Below are positions 1 to 6,705 of a DNA stretch of 10,225 nucleotides, piece by piece. Numbering within the stretch: the first letter of the stretch is position 1; each line of letters opens with the position of its first letter. Under the pieces are notes generated by a model that did not search any database, was not told the origin of the DNA, and was given only the letters and a program-made list of their open reading frames with translations. Source of the DNA: Pyrinomonadaceae bacterium (lineage in GTDB: Bacteria; Acidobacteriota; Blastocatellia; Pyrinomonadales; Pyrinomonadaceae); assembly GCA_026786155.1 (NCBI GenBank), contig JAJAYR010000020.1, positions 1 to 10,225 of the forward strand. Direction: 5' to 3'. The position numbers and the translations under genes are program-made.

Positions 1-915
1 GTTCTCGGACGTTCGATGATGAAAAACGTCGAGATTGCGACGGAACTCGTTTTGCTGCAAATACCGCATAACACTCAAATTCAACTCGACGAATCGAGAA
101 GTTTGACCGCGGACCAAATCGTTTATCTCGTAAGGGGTGCGCCGGGCGAATCCCGCGCCGCGCTGATGAATATGGCGACGGGCAACTATAAAGGTTTGGG
201 CATCGAAAAGGGCGACACGGTGATACTTTCAGCCAGAATTATTCCCGGCAACGACCGCGCCATTTCGCGGCTCATCGGCGAGATTTACAAACACGGCGGC
301 AACATCATCGAAGAAAAACGCCGCCTGATTCACGTTTCGGGACACGCTTCGCAGGAAGACATCAAGATTATGGTCGAAACCGTGAAGCCCAAATTCGTCG
401 TCCCGATTCACGGCGAATACCGGATGCTTTTCCGCCACAAGGAATTTATTAAAAATCACATCGAAGGCTACACCGACGACAACATAATTTTGATTGAAAA
501 CGGCGACGTGCTGGAATTAAGCGAAAATTCGGCGCAGGTGATCGAACACAACGACATCGGCAAATCGTTCATAGACGAAGCGCACCTCGGCGAGATTGAT
601 TACGACATCATCCGCGAACGCAAAAAACTCGGTTTCAGCGGGCTGATTACGCTGACCGTCGCCGTTGACAAACAAACCAAACAATTAAAAAGCGAACCGC
701 ACATCACCGTGCAGGGCGTTGCCGGAATTGACCCGCTCAACGGTTTGCTGCAAAACGCCCGCGATTCGGTGTCGGAAGTCATCGCCGCCACCAAACGCGA
801 TAAATATCAGGACAATAAATTTATGGCGGAAACTCTGCGCGTTCTGTTGAAACAGATGATTCAAAAAGAAACCGGCACGAAACCCGTGATTGTTTCGACG
901 GTGGTTGAGGTCTAA
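1..915 (+). CDS. rnj: Ribonuclease J, C-terminal part (5' end outside window)
   Basis: RNase J is a metallo-beta-lactamase/beta-CASP ribonuclease with endo- and 5'-3' exonuclease activity, used in mRNA decay and RNA maturation. The frame is open from base 1 and begins inside the conserved GRSM motif (R-S-M at 10-18), so the N-terminal metallo-beta-lactamase half lies upstream. Visible are the beta-CASP remainder, the HVSGHA motif (histidine codons at 331 and 343), the PIHGEYR motif (histidine codon at 409) and the full C-terminal domain ending in the typical TKPVI..VVEV. The loop normally reading TGSQGE is RGAPGE here (codons 133-150). A Uma2-family gene starts 4 nt after the stop, and its ribosome binding site lies inside the last rnj codons. 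The family call is very secure; J1/J2 subtype cannot be assigned. Confidence 0.95.
   Translation, partial: VLGRSMMKNVEIATELVLLQIPHNTQIQLDESRSLTADQIVYLVRGAPGESRAALMNMATGNYKGLGIEKGDTVILSARIIPGNDRAISRLIGEIYKHGGNIIEEKRRLIHVSGHASQEDIKIMVETVKPKFVVPIHGEYRMLFRHKEFIKNHIEGYTDDNIILIENGDVLELSENSAQVIEHNDIGKSFIDEAHLGEIDYDIIRERKKLGFSGLITLTVAVDKQTKQLKSEPHITVQGVAGIDPLNGLLQNARDSVSEVIAATKRDKYQDNKFMAETLRVLLKQMIQKETGTKPVIVSTVVEV
907..911 (+). promoter_or_regulatory. Shine-Dalgarno site for the first Uma2 gene
   Basis: GAGGT lies 8 nt before the ATG at 920, inside the last codons of rnj. It favours that start over the in-frame ATG at 890, which lies inside rnj and would overlap it by 26 nt. It also suggests that the two genes share a transcript. 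Confidence 0.6.
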
Positions 916-919
916 AAAT

Positions 920-1618
920 ATGAATTTGAGAACAAATTTACGGACATCGAAAACCAACTACGCCTTCACCGACGGCGAGATTTTTTATCCCGAATCGGAC
1001 GGAGAACCGATGGCGGAAACAGACAAACATCGAAATTTACTTTTTGAATTAGTCGAAGGCTTAAAGCGTTTTTACGCCGAAGACGACGAAGTTTATGTAA
1101 CGGGAAATTTGCTTTTTTATTTTATCGAAGGTGTTCCCGAAGAATGCGTCGCGCCGGACGTAATGGTTTGTTTCGGCGTTCCGAAAGGCGACCGGCGCAT
1201 TTATAAACTCTGGGAAGAAAAGGTTACGCCGTCCGTCGTCATTGAACTTGCTTCGCTTTCGACGTTCAAAAAAGATCGCACCGACAAGCGCGAACTTTAC
1301 GAATCGCTCGGCATCAAAGAGTATTTTATTTACAATCCCGATTATCCGAAAACCTTGCCGCCGCTCGTCGGTTATCGTCTGAACAACGGCGAATACGAAA
1401 AATTGCGCGTCGAAAACGACCGAGTTTTCAGCGAGATTTTAGGTTTGGAGTTAGTTGATACGGGCGACACTCTGCGTTTATTTAATTCGCCAACAAACAA
1501 TTTTCTGCCGAATTTCGCGGAACTCGCCAGTGCCGAAGGACGCGCCCGAACCGCCGAAGCGGAAATTAAAAGATTAAAGGCGGAATTAGAGCAATTACGG
1601 ATTCAGTATCAGGGATGA
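920..1618 (+). CDS. Uma2 family (DUF820) putative endonuclease with C-terminal coiled coil
   Basis: This 232-residue protein belongs to the Uma2/DUF820 group, which has a restriction-endonuclease-like PD-(D/E)xK fold. The cellular role of the group is not established. The core reads APDV (D80), then PSVVIELAS (E109), then D119, K123, Y127 and LGIKEYF (130-136), in the usual family order. The SPST that often follows the acidic residue is SLST here. Residues from about 205 to 229 form a charged heptad-like segment (AEGRARTAEAEIKRLKAELE), a coiled-coil tail common in one Uma2 subtype. The ATG at 920 is chosen because it follows a GAGGT site and sits 4 nt after rnj. Cotranscription with rnj is likely, but no functional link is implied. 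The last codons form the left flank of an inverted repeat. Confidence 0.85.
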   Translation: MNLRTNLRTSKTNYAFTDGEIFYPESDGEPMAETDKHRNLLFELVEGLKRFYAEDDEVYVTGNLLFYFIEGVPEECVAPDVMVCFGVPKGDRRIYKLWEEKVTPSVVIELASLSTFKKDRTDKRELYESLGIKEYFIYNPDYPKTLPPLVGYRLNNGEYEKLRVENDRVFSEILGLELVDTGDTLRLFNSPTNNFLPNFAELASAEGRARTAEAEIKRLKAELEQLRIQYQG

Positions 1619-1740
1619 TTCGATTCGGAATAGATGAGAGATGAGAGATGATAACTGATAGATTTTATCTCTCATCTCGCATCTATTCCGAACGGTATTC
1701 CGTAAAAATTATCAACCCGCTATCCAATCCTGAATTGCTC
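1589..1740. repeat. Long imperfect inverted repeat with near-perfect 25-bp core stem
   Basis: The core arms are 1625-1649 and 1667-1691; 24 of 25 positions pair (one A/C mismatch), around a 17-nt loop. The arms are built from ATGAGAG-type words. Outside the core, GAGCAATT at 1589-1596 is inverted at 1733-1740, with partial pairing between, so the element reaches back into the end of the upstream coding sequence. There is no T tract after the stem, so an intrinsic terminator is unlikely. It looks like a palindromic intergenic repeat (REP- or MITE-like), though copy number cannot be seen here. It may also act as an mRNA-stabilising hairpin. Confidence 0.7.
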
Positions 1741-1755
1741 TAGCCGAATTGAAAA

Positions 1756-2196
1756 ATGAATGAAAAAAAAACGCGCGAACTTTTGCGCGAAACCCGCGTC
1801 GAAGTCGCGCCCGAAACATTCACGCTCGTCTCTGTGCGCCACGAAGATTGGCTGAAACTGCTTGAAAATCCCGAACTAAGCCCAAGAATGACCGCGCCGT
1901 TTATGATTTTCAAAGATAAATTTGAAACGACGCTGCTGCTTGACGACGTTGATTTTGAAAAGATTCGCTACGCCGTTTTGAATGCTAAAACGGAAAGCAA
2001 TTTTCGACTTTTGACGTTCGATATTGAACTCGATTTTAACGTCGTCGGCTTTCTCGCCGAAGTTTCGCGGATTCTCGCCGAAGCCGAAATTCCAATCGTC
2101 GCGCTGTCAGCGTTTTCGCGCGACCATCTGCTGATAAAACAAATGGATTTGGCGAAGGCGTTGAAGGTTTTGGGCGAATATGTTGCCGATGCTTGA
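1756..2196 (+). CDS. Tandem ACT-domain protein, amino-acid-sensing type
   Basis: This 146-residue soluble protein resembles the small ACT-domain proteins of the COG3603/CASTOR-like type, which carry two ACT-like units and are thought to bind amino acids or similar ligands. Residues about 20-76 (TFTLVSVRHEDW onward) form the first unit. Residues about 83-140 form the second, with the family pattern LDFNVVGFLAEVS (92-104), AEIPIVALSAFSRDHLLI (110-127) and a final helix rich in Leu and Ala. No catalytic domain is attached, so a binding or regulatory role is inferred; the ligand is unknown. No clear ribosome binding site precedes the ATG. The gene lies between the 1589-1740 palindrome and an intrinsic terminator, so it may be expressed alone. 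Confidence 0.75.
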   Translation: MNEKKTRELLRETRVEVAPETFTLVSVRHEDWLKLLENPELSPRMTAPFMIFKDKFETTLLLDDVDFEKIRYAVLNAKTESNFRLLTFDIELDFNVVGFLAEVSRILAEAEIPIVALSAFSRDHLLIKQMDLAKALKVLGEYVADA

Positions 2197-2236
2197 TAAT
2201 GTTTGCGGAACAATCGAGAGATTTTAAACTGGTTTG

Positions 2237-2254
2237 CGTCAGGAAAGACTGACG
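2237..2254 (+). other. Small perfect hairpin in the leader before the SDR gene
   Basis: CGTCAG and CTGACG pair perfectly around GAAAGA. The hairpin sits between the ACT gene and the terminator. I do not recognise it as part of a known riboswitch. It could be a protein or RNA regulatory element, or chance. Confidence 0.3.
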
Positions 2255-2267
2255 AAAATCTGCTTGA

Positions 2268-2328
2268 GAAAATGCCAAGTTCGCGTTTTTAGGTTAAACT
2301 AATCCGCAACTCGGCATTTTCTTTTTTT
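2268..2328 (+). terminator. Rho-independent terminator after the ACT gene
   Basis: GAAAATGCCAAGTT (2268-2281) pairs with AACTCGGCATTTTC (2308-2321), 13 of 14 positions, with one A/C mismatch. Seven T residues follow (2322-2328). A further GCG/CGC pairing can extend the stem inward past a bulge. It ends one base before the ATG of the SDR gene, so it can terminate the ACT transcript and could also attenuate the SDR gene. Confidence 0.7.
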
Positions 2329-2329
2329 A

Positions 2330-3100
2330 ATGAACTGGAAAAATAAAGTTATCTTTTTAACGGGCGCGTCAAGCGGCATCGGCGAAGCGTTGGCTTTGGA
2401 ATTGGCAGAGCGCGGCGCGACACTCGGTTTATTGGCGCGGCGTGAAGATTTATTGAAAGAACTCGCCGCGAAATGCGAAACCGTCGGCGGCAAAGCCCGC
2501 GCATTGGTCGGCGATGTCGTTGACGCGAAAGCGGTTCAAGGTGCGGCAGATATTCTGCGAAACGAATTCGGCAGAATTGACATTTTAATCGCCAACGCCG
2601 GAATCGGCGGCAATAACGCGGAAACCAGAAGCCTGCAACCGGAAGCCGTCAAAAAAGTGATTGACATCAATCTAATCGGCGCGGTCAACGCGGTCGCCGC
2701 CGTTCTGCCGCCGATGTTGGAAAAGGGAAGCGGACATCTCGTGGCGATTTCAAGTCTGGCTGGATTTCGAGGTTTACCGAAATCGGCGGCTTATTCGGCA
2801 TCGAAGGCGGGAATGACCGCTTTTTTTGAAAGCGTTCGTCTTGACGTTCAGGACAAAGGCATTTCGGTTACGATTATTCAACCCGGATTTATCAAAACGC
2901 CTTTGACTTCCGGCAGAGCCAGCAAAATGCCGTTTCTAATGGAACTCGAAGATTCGATTCCGCTTTTTCTGAACGCAATTGAAAAGCGTAAAAAATTTGC
3001 CGCGTTCCCTTGGCAGCTTGCGACGTTTGTTCGTTTGGGCAGAATTTTTCCGGCGTGGCTTTACGACAAAGTAGCGAGCGGCGCGAAATTCCGCGAATAG
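2330..3100 (+). CDS. SDR family NAD(P)-dependent oxidoreductase
   Basis: This is a classical short-chain dehydrogenase/reductase of 256 residues, within the usual 250-280. The Rossmann cofactor motif TGASSGIG is at 11-18. Arginines at 37-38 after beta-2 suggest NADP(H) preference. NAG is at 89-91, with structural N114 and the catalytic S142, Y155 and K159 (YSASK). PGFIKT follows the active site. The C-terminal part (about 195-256) has hydrophobic and basic stretches resembling SDRs that act on lipids or long-chain ketones, but the substrate cannot be read from the sequence. The start is well placed, because the first beta strand begins at residue 6. No ribosome binding site is visible, since the T tract of a terminator directly precedes the ATG. 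No partner genes reveal a pathway. Confidence 0.9.
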   Translation: MNWKNKVIFLTGASSGIGEALALELAERGATLGLLARREDLLKELAAKCETVGGKARALVGDVVDAKAVQGAADILRNEFGRIDILIANAGIGGNNAETRSLQPEAVKKVIDINLIGAVNAVAAVLPPMLEKGSGHLVAISSLAGFRGLPKSAAYSASKAGMTAFFESVRLDVQDKGISVTIIQPGFIKTPLTSGRASKMPFLMELEDSIPLFLNAIEKRKKFAAFPWQLATFVRLGRIFPAWLYDKVASGAKFRE

Positions 3101-3105
3101 GTGAA

Positions 3106-3215
3106 AATTACGAATTTCAAATTACGAATGACAAATGACAGGAATTTTGAATTGACAAATTAATTTCAAATTTTGTACGGTTTTTGCGGCAATTCGTAAT
3201 TTGAAATTCGTAATT
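3106..3215. repeat. Perfect 24-bp inverted repeat flanking a 62-nt spacer
   Basis: The arm at 3106-3129 is the exact reverse complement of 3192-3215. Both are built from the words ATTACGAAT and TTTCAAATT, and one more CGTAATT unit follows the right arm. The spacer is very AT-rich. The element fills most of the space between the SDR gene and uppP and looks like a dispersed palindromic intergenic repeat, different in sequence from the one at 1589-1740. Confidence 0.7.
3152..3181 (+). promoter_or_regulatory. uppP: Possible sigma-70-type promoter for uppP
   Basis: TTGACA (3152-3157) is followed after 18 nt by TACGGT (3176-3181), a poor -10 match with only the outer positions agreeing. It lies inside the spacer of the inverted repeat and about 50 nt before uppP. 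It is tentative because the region is AT-rich and matches arise by chance. Confidence 0.25.
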
Positions 3216-3231
3216 CGTAATTGAAATAATT

Positions 3232-4122
3232 ATGGATTTTATACAAGCAATCATTCTCGGCATTGTGCAGGGATTGACCGAATTTATTCCGATTAGCTCG
3301 ACGGCGCATCTGGTTTTCGCCAGCCGCCTGACGCATCTTTACGAAGGCAATCCCGAACAACTGACGGCGACGATTGCCGTTTTGCAGCTTGGAACATTGC
3401 TTGCGGTTTTGATTTATTTCGCGCCGTATATTTTGAGCATCACCGCCGCCTTTGTCCGCGACCATTGGAATTTAGTAACGAAAAAACGCCGGATGCGGTT
3501 TTCGGGAACGCACGGAAGACGCCCGATTTGGCTGTCGGAAGAAGCGTGGATCGGCTGGCTGATTATTATCGGCTCAATTCCTATCGGAACGCTCGGTTTA
3601 TATTTTAAGGACTTAATCGAAGGTCCGGCGACAAAAAATTTATGGGTCATCGGCATTATGATGATTTCGATTGCAGTCCTGCTGGCGTTCGCCGAACTGG
3701 TTGGCAAACGCCGCAAAGACATCGCCGATTTCGGGTTGTTCGACGCGCTGGCGCAGGGATTTTCGCAGGTTTTGTCATTAATTCCGGGCGCGAGCCGTTC
3801 GGGTTCGACGATAATGGGAGGGCTTCTCGCCGGACAAAAACGCGAAGCCGCCGCCCGCTTTTCTTTTCTGCTTTCGATTCCGGCGATTGCCGCCAGCGGT
3901 TTGCTCGAACTCAAAGAAGCGTGGACGCTGCTGCCGCCGGACAGTTTCGCGCCGCTGCTCGTCGGAACAATCGTTTCGGGAATCGTCGGTTATCTTTCAA
4001 TCTGGTTTTTGCTGGCTTTTCTGCGAAAAAACTCGACCGCCGTTTTTATTATTTACCGCCTCGTCGTCGGCTCGGTTATTTTAATTTTACTCTGGCAAGG
4101 CGTGATAAATCCGCAAATTTGA
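3232..4122 (+). CDS. uppP: Undecaprenyl-diphosphatase (BacA/UppP family)
   Basis: UppP is an integral inner-membrane enzyme that dephosphorylates undecaprenyl diphosphate, regenerating the lipid carrier for peptidoglycan and surface polysaccharides; extra copies give bacitracin resistance. At 296 residues it is slightly longer than the usual 265-280. The first signature is complete: Q13-G-L-T-E17-F-I-P-I-S-S with H26, giving the (E/Q)xxxE pair. The second is PGASRSG at 185-191, with S188/R189, followed by TIMGGLLAG and FSFLLSIP. TIAVLQLGTLLAVLIYF (47-63) also matches the family. A charged insert at about 76-104 accounts for the extra length. A small membrane-protein gene follows 12 nt later. 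Confidence 0.95.
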   Translation: MDFIQAIILGIVQGLTEFIPISSTAHLVFASRLTHLYEGNPEQLTATIAVLQLGTLLAVLIYFAPYILSITAAFVRDHWNLVTKKRRMRFSGTHGRRPIWLSEEAWIGWLIIIGSIPIGTLGLYFKDLIEGPATKNLWVIGIMMISIAVLLAFAELVGKRRKDIADFGLFDALAQGFSQVLSLIPGASRSGSTIMGGLLAGQKREAAARFSFLLSIPAIAASGLLELKEAWTLLPPDSFAPLLVGTIVSGIVGYLSIWFLLAFLRKNSTAVFIIYRLVVGSVILILLWQGVINPQI

Positions 4123-4134
4123 TGGAAAGATTTT

Positions 4135-4519
4135 ATGGAAGAATCAATCCAAAAACTCGCCGTTATAAGTTTTCTTCTGATTGGGTTGTCGCATATTTTT
4201 CAACCGAAAGTTTGGGTCAGTTTCTTTATCGGCATTCGTGGAAAAAAAAGAAGTGGGTGCTTTTATAAATGCTTTTATCCATTTTCCGCTTGGCGCAATT
4301 ATCGTCGCTTTTCACAATGTTTGGCGCGGAATTCCGATGATTTTAACTTTGTTGGGCTGCGGTTTGCTGGTGAAAGGTTTTGTTAATTTCGTTTTTCCAA
4401 AATTCGGACTAAAGACTTTAGAAAGAGTTTCGCCCGAAAAATCTTGGGAATTTGTCGTGGCAGGTATTTTCTCGATTGGAATAGCACTTTTGCTTTTATA
4501 CTCTCTACTTAACAGATGA
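4135..4519 (+). CDS. Small four-helix membrane protein, apparent frameshift at an A8 run
   Basis: I do not recognise a named family. The frame from ATG 4135 (preceded by GGAAAGA at 4124-4130) encodes a first membrane helix (about residues 8-34), then meets eight A residues at 4242-4249. The continuation EVGAFINAFIHFPLG lies in the +1 frame. Removing one A joins both halves into a 127-residue protein with further helices starting near GAFINAF, IPMILTLLGCG and FVVAGIFSIGIALLL. The downstream frame ends in a TGA overlapping the recJ start (ATGA at 4516-4519), and the upstream frame begins 12 nt after uppP, so both halves look like one gene. The extra A could be a sequencing error, a disabling mutation or a transcriptional slippage site. 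Read without recoding, the first frame gives an 83-residue product ending at 4386. Confidence 0.6.
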
Positions 4520-6213
4520 AGCGTTGGACAATCAAAAAACATAATCACGAAACAGTTAAATCGCTCGCCGACGCGCTGCAAGTCTCGCCGATTATTGCCG
4601 CTTTGCTGATTTCACGCGGTTATGAAACGGCAGAAACAGCCAATAAATTTCTTAATCCGTCAATCGAACAACTGCACGAACCGTATCTTTTAAGAGATAT
4701 GGAAAAAGCGGTCAAGCGAATTTTACAAGCGGTCGAAAACCAAGAGAAAATTTTAGTTTGGGGCGATTACGACGTTGATGGCACGACGGGAACGGTCGTC
4801 GTTCGCAAGGCTCTGGAACTTTTGGGAGCGAAATCGGGTTTTCATATTCCGCATCGTTTTACGGAAGGTTACGGCGTGAATATCCCGATGCTTGAAAAGG
4901 CGAAGGAGCGCGGCTACACGCTGATAATCAGCGTTGACTGCGGCATTCGCAGTTTCGAGCCGATCAAATGGGCGAAGGAAAACGGTTTGGATTTTATCGC
5001 CACCGACCATCATTTGCCGGACGAAGCGAACGGTTTGCCCGATGCGTTCGCCGTCGTCAATCCGAATCAAATCGGTTGCGAATATCCCGACAAAAATCTC
5101 GCTGGTGTCGGTGTCGCTTTCAAACTCGCGCACGCGCTTTTGCGGGAAAAAGACAAGGAAAAATTAGTCAGAGGCTTTTTGAAAGTCGTCGCCATCGGCA
5201 CGATTGCCGACGTGATGAATTTGACGGGCGAAAATCGGGCGATTGTTTCACTTGGCTTGAAAGATTTGCCGAAAGCCGTTAATTACGGACTCAAGGCATT
5301 GATGGAAGTCGCCGACTGCACGAACGAGATGACGAGTTACGACATCGGTTTTCGCATCGCGCCCAGAATCAATGCGGCGGGCAGAATGGACGCGGCGCGG
5401 ACGGTCGTTGATTTATTGGAGACGACGGATTTTGACGAAGCCCGACGGTTGGCGGAAACGCTCAACAAATACAACCGCGAACGCCAGCAGATGCAGCAAA
5501 AAATAACCGAGTTGGCGATTTTGGAAACGGCAAATCTGACGAATCAAAAATTTGTCGTCGTTGCCGGAGAAAATTGGCATCGCGGCGTAATCGGACTGGC
5601 GGCATCGCGCATCGCCGACAAACTTTATCGCCCGACGATTGTGCTTTCCATCGAAAATGGCATCGCGCACGGTTCGGCGCGTTCGATTGCCAAATACCAT
5701 TTATTAAACGGTCTGGATTCGTGCGCCGAACTTTTCGAGCAATACGGCGGACACGCAGCGGCGGCGGGAATGAAAATCAAATTTGAAAATATCGCGCTCT
5801 TGCAGGAAAAACTGAACGAACACGCGACCGCCAATTTGACGGAAGAAGATTTGATTCCCGAATTGAAAATTGACGCGATTGTTTCGTCGAAAACTTTGAA
5901 TCTCGATTTAGTGCAGGAATTAAAACGCTTTGAGCCGTTCGGAATGGGCAATCCGAAACCCAGATTTTTGACGAAGGATTTGACTTTAATTTCTGAACCG
6001 TTTGTGATGAAGGAAAAACATCTGAAATTAAAACTCGCCGATGCCGACGGCAAATCGTTTGAAGCGGTTTGGTGGGACGGCGCGGACAAATCACGCGGGC
6101 AAACCCTAAAACTGAAAACGCGCATCGAATTGGCTTACACGCCCGAAGCGAACACTTGGAACGGCAACACGCGGCTTCAACTTGTCGTGGAAGATTTGAG
6201 AACGGATAATTAA
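4516..6213 (+). CDS. recJ: Single-stranded-DNA-specific exonuclease RecJ
   Basis: RecJ degrades single-stranded DNA 5' to 3' in recombinational repair, mismatch repair and stalled-fork processing. At 565 residues it is close to the E. coli size (577). The DHH phosphoesterase motifs are all present: GDYDVDG with D84, D86 and D88; SVDCG with D141; ATDHH with D164-H165-H166. PRINAAGR is at 283-290. The DHHA1 domain carries WHRGVIG (354-360) and GGHAAAAGM (411-419). A C-terminal OB-fold region starts near ELKRFEPFGMGNPKPRF. The metal-binding residues are intact, so the protein should be active. Its ATG overlaps the preceding stop (ATGA), suggesting translational coupling. A Uma2-family gene follows after 15 nt. 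Confidence 0.96.
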   Translation: MKRWTIKKHNHETVKSLADALQVSPIIAALLISRGYETAETANKFLNPSIEQLHEPYLLRDMEKAVKRILQAVENQEKILVWGDYDVDGTTGTVVVRKALELLGAKSGFHIPHRFTEGYGVNIPMLEKAKERGYTLIISVDCGIRSFEPIKWAKENGLDFIATDHHLPDEANGLPDAFAVVNPNQIGCEYPDKNLAGVGVAFKLAHALLREKDKEKLVRGFLKVVAIGTIADVMNLTGENRAIVSLGLKDLPKAVNYGLKALMEVADCTNEMTSYDIGFRIAPRINAAGRMDAARTVVDLLETTDFDEARRLAETLNKYNRERQQMQQKITELAILETANLTNQKFVVVAGENWHRGVIGLAASRIADKLYRPTIVLSIENGIAHGSARSIAKYHLLNGLDSCAELFEQYGGHAAAAGMKIKFENIALLQEKLNEHATANLTEEDLIPELKIDAIVSSKTLNLDLVQELKRFEPFGMGNPKPRFLTKDLTLISEPFVMKEKHLKLKLADADGKSFEAVWWDGADKSRGQTLKLKTRIELAYTPEANTWNGNTRLQLVVEDLRTDN

Positions 6214-6216
6214 AAC

Positions 6217-6224
6217 GGAGGAAA
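6217..6224 (+). promoter_or_regulatory. Strong Shine-Dalgarno site for the second Uma2 gene
   Basis: GGAGGAAA lies between the recJ stop and the ATG at 6229, with about 7 nt between GGAGG and the start codon. It is the best ribosome binding site in the window and fixes this start. Confidence 0.75.
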
Positions 6225-6228
6225 CAAT

Positions 6229-6705
6229 ATGGATTTGACGGTTAAATGGCAGGAGTTAATAGAAAATCCTTTTTTTCGGGATCTGCCGTATAAAATCGAA
6301 CTCAACAAATTCGGGCAGATTTTGATGAGTCCGGCTTCCAATCGGCACGGAATTTTGCAGAATAAAATCTCCAGAATAGTTGAAAATCAGAAACAAAGCG
6401 GCATAATCGTTGTCGAATGTTCGATTTTGACGAGCGAAGGTGTCAGAGTTGCCGATGTCGCTTGGTTATCCGATGAATTTTACGCTGAATTCGGCGAGCG
6501 AACTCCGTATCCGAAAGCTCCCGAAATCTGCGTCGAAATAAAATCTCCCGGCAACAGTCGCGCCGAAATGACGGAAAAAATTCGACTTTATTTAGAGAAA
6601 GGTGCGTTGGAAGTTTGGATAATTGACGAAACTGCCAAGATAAATTTTCACACGCACACGGGAAAAATGAAAACCTCAAAACTCGCTCCGAATGTTAAAT
6701 TATAA
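6229..6705 (+). CDS. Uma2 family (DUF820-like) putative endonuclease, short form
   Basis: This 158-residue protein belongs to the Uma2 superfamily but to another subtype than the gene at 920-1618: it is shorter, has no coiled-coil tail and differs in sequence. The nuclease-like core is complete. ILMSPASNRHG (31-41) precedes RVADVAW (D76), and APEICVEIKSP (97-107) supplies E103 and K105 of an E-x-K motif, followed by K117, Y121 and the typical GALEVWIID (125-133). Active PD-(D/E)xK chemistry is therefore plausible, but the biological role of the family is unknown. It sits between recJ and the LPS-transport gene, with its stop overlapping the next start (TAATG at 6703-6707), so it is probably cotranscribed. 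It looks like an accessory insertion into a housekeeping operon. Confidence 0.85.
   Translation: MDLTVKWQELIENPFFRDLPYKIELNKFGQILMSPASNRHGILQNKISRIVENQKQSGIIVVECSILTSEGVRVADVAWLSDEFYAEFGERTPYPKAPEICVEIKSPGNSRAEMTEKIRLYLEKGALEVWIIDETAKINFHTHTGKMKTSKLAPNVKL

Noticed and set aside
890..919. N-terminal extension of the first Uma2 protein from ATG 890
   Set aside because: It would overlap RNase J coding sequence, adds basic residues not typical of the family, and ignores the GAGGT site that serves ATG 920.
1625..1691. Intrinsic terminator after the first Uma2 gene
   Set aside because: The stem is strong but not GC-rich at its base, and no T tract follows; a palindromic repeat is the better reading.
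2237..2328. Known riboswitch upstream of the SDR gene
   Set aside because: The hairpins lack any conserved aptamer core I can recognise; a plain hairpin plus terminator accounts for them.
3106..3222. CRISPR array
   Set aside because: The repeated ATTACGAAT-type words are in inverted orientation with irregular spacing and there is no series of unique spacers.
3642..4268. 208-codon + strand frame overlapping uppP
   Set aside because: It is Arg-rich out-of-frame translation of uppP; the UppP signatures are in the other frame.
4181..4519. Separate 112-residue gene starting at ATG 4181
   Set aside because: Its first 20 or so residues are out-of-frame with respect to a good membrane helix encoded from 4135, and there is no convincing ribosome binding site; the frameshifted single-gene reading explains both halves better.
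5625..6125. 166-codon open frame on the minus strand inside recJ
   Set aside because: recJ motifs are continuous across this interval, and the antisense product is Ser/Phe-rich without a recognisable domain.
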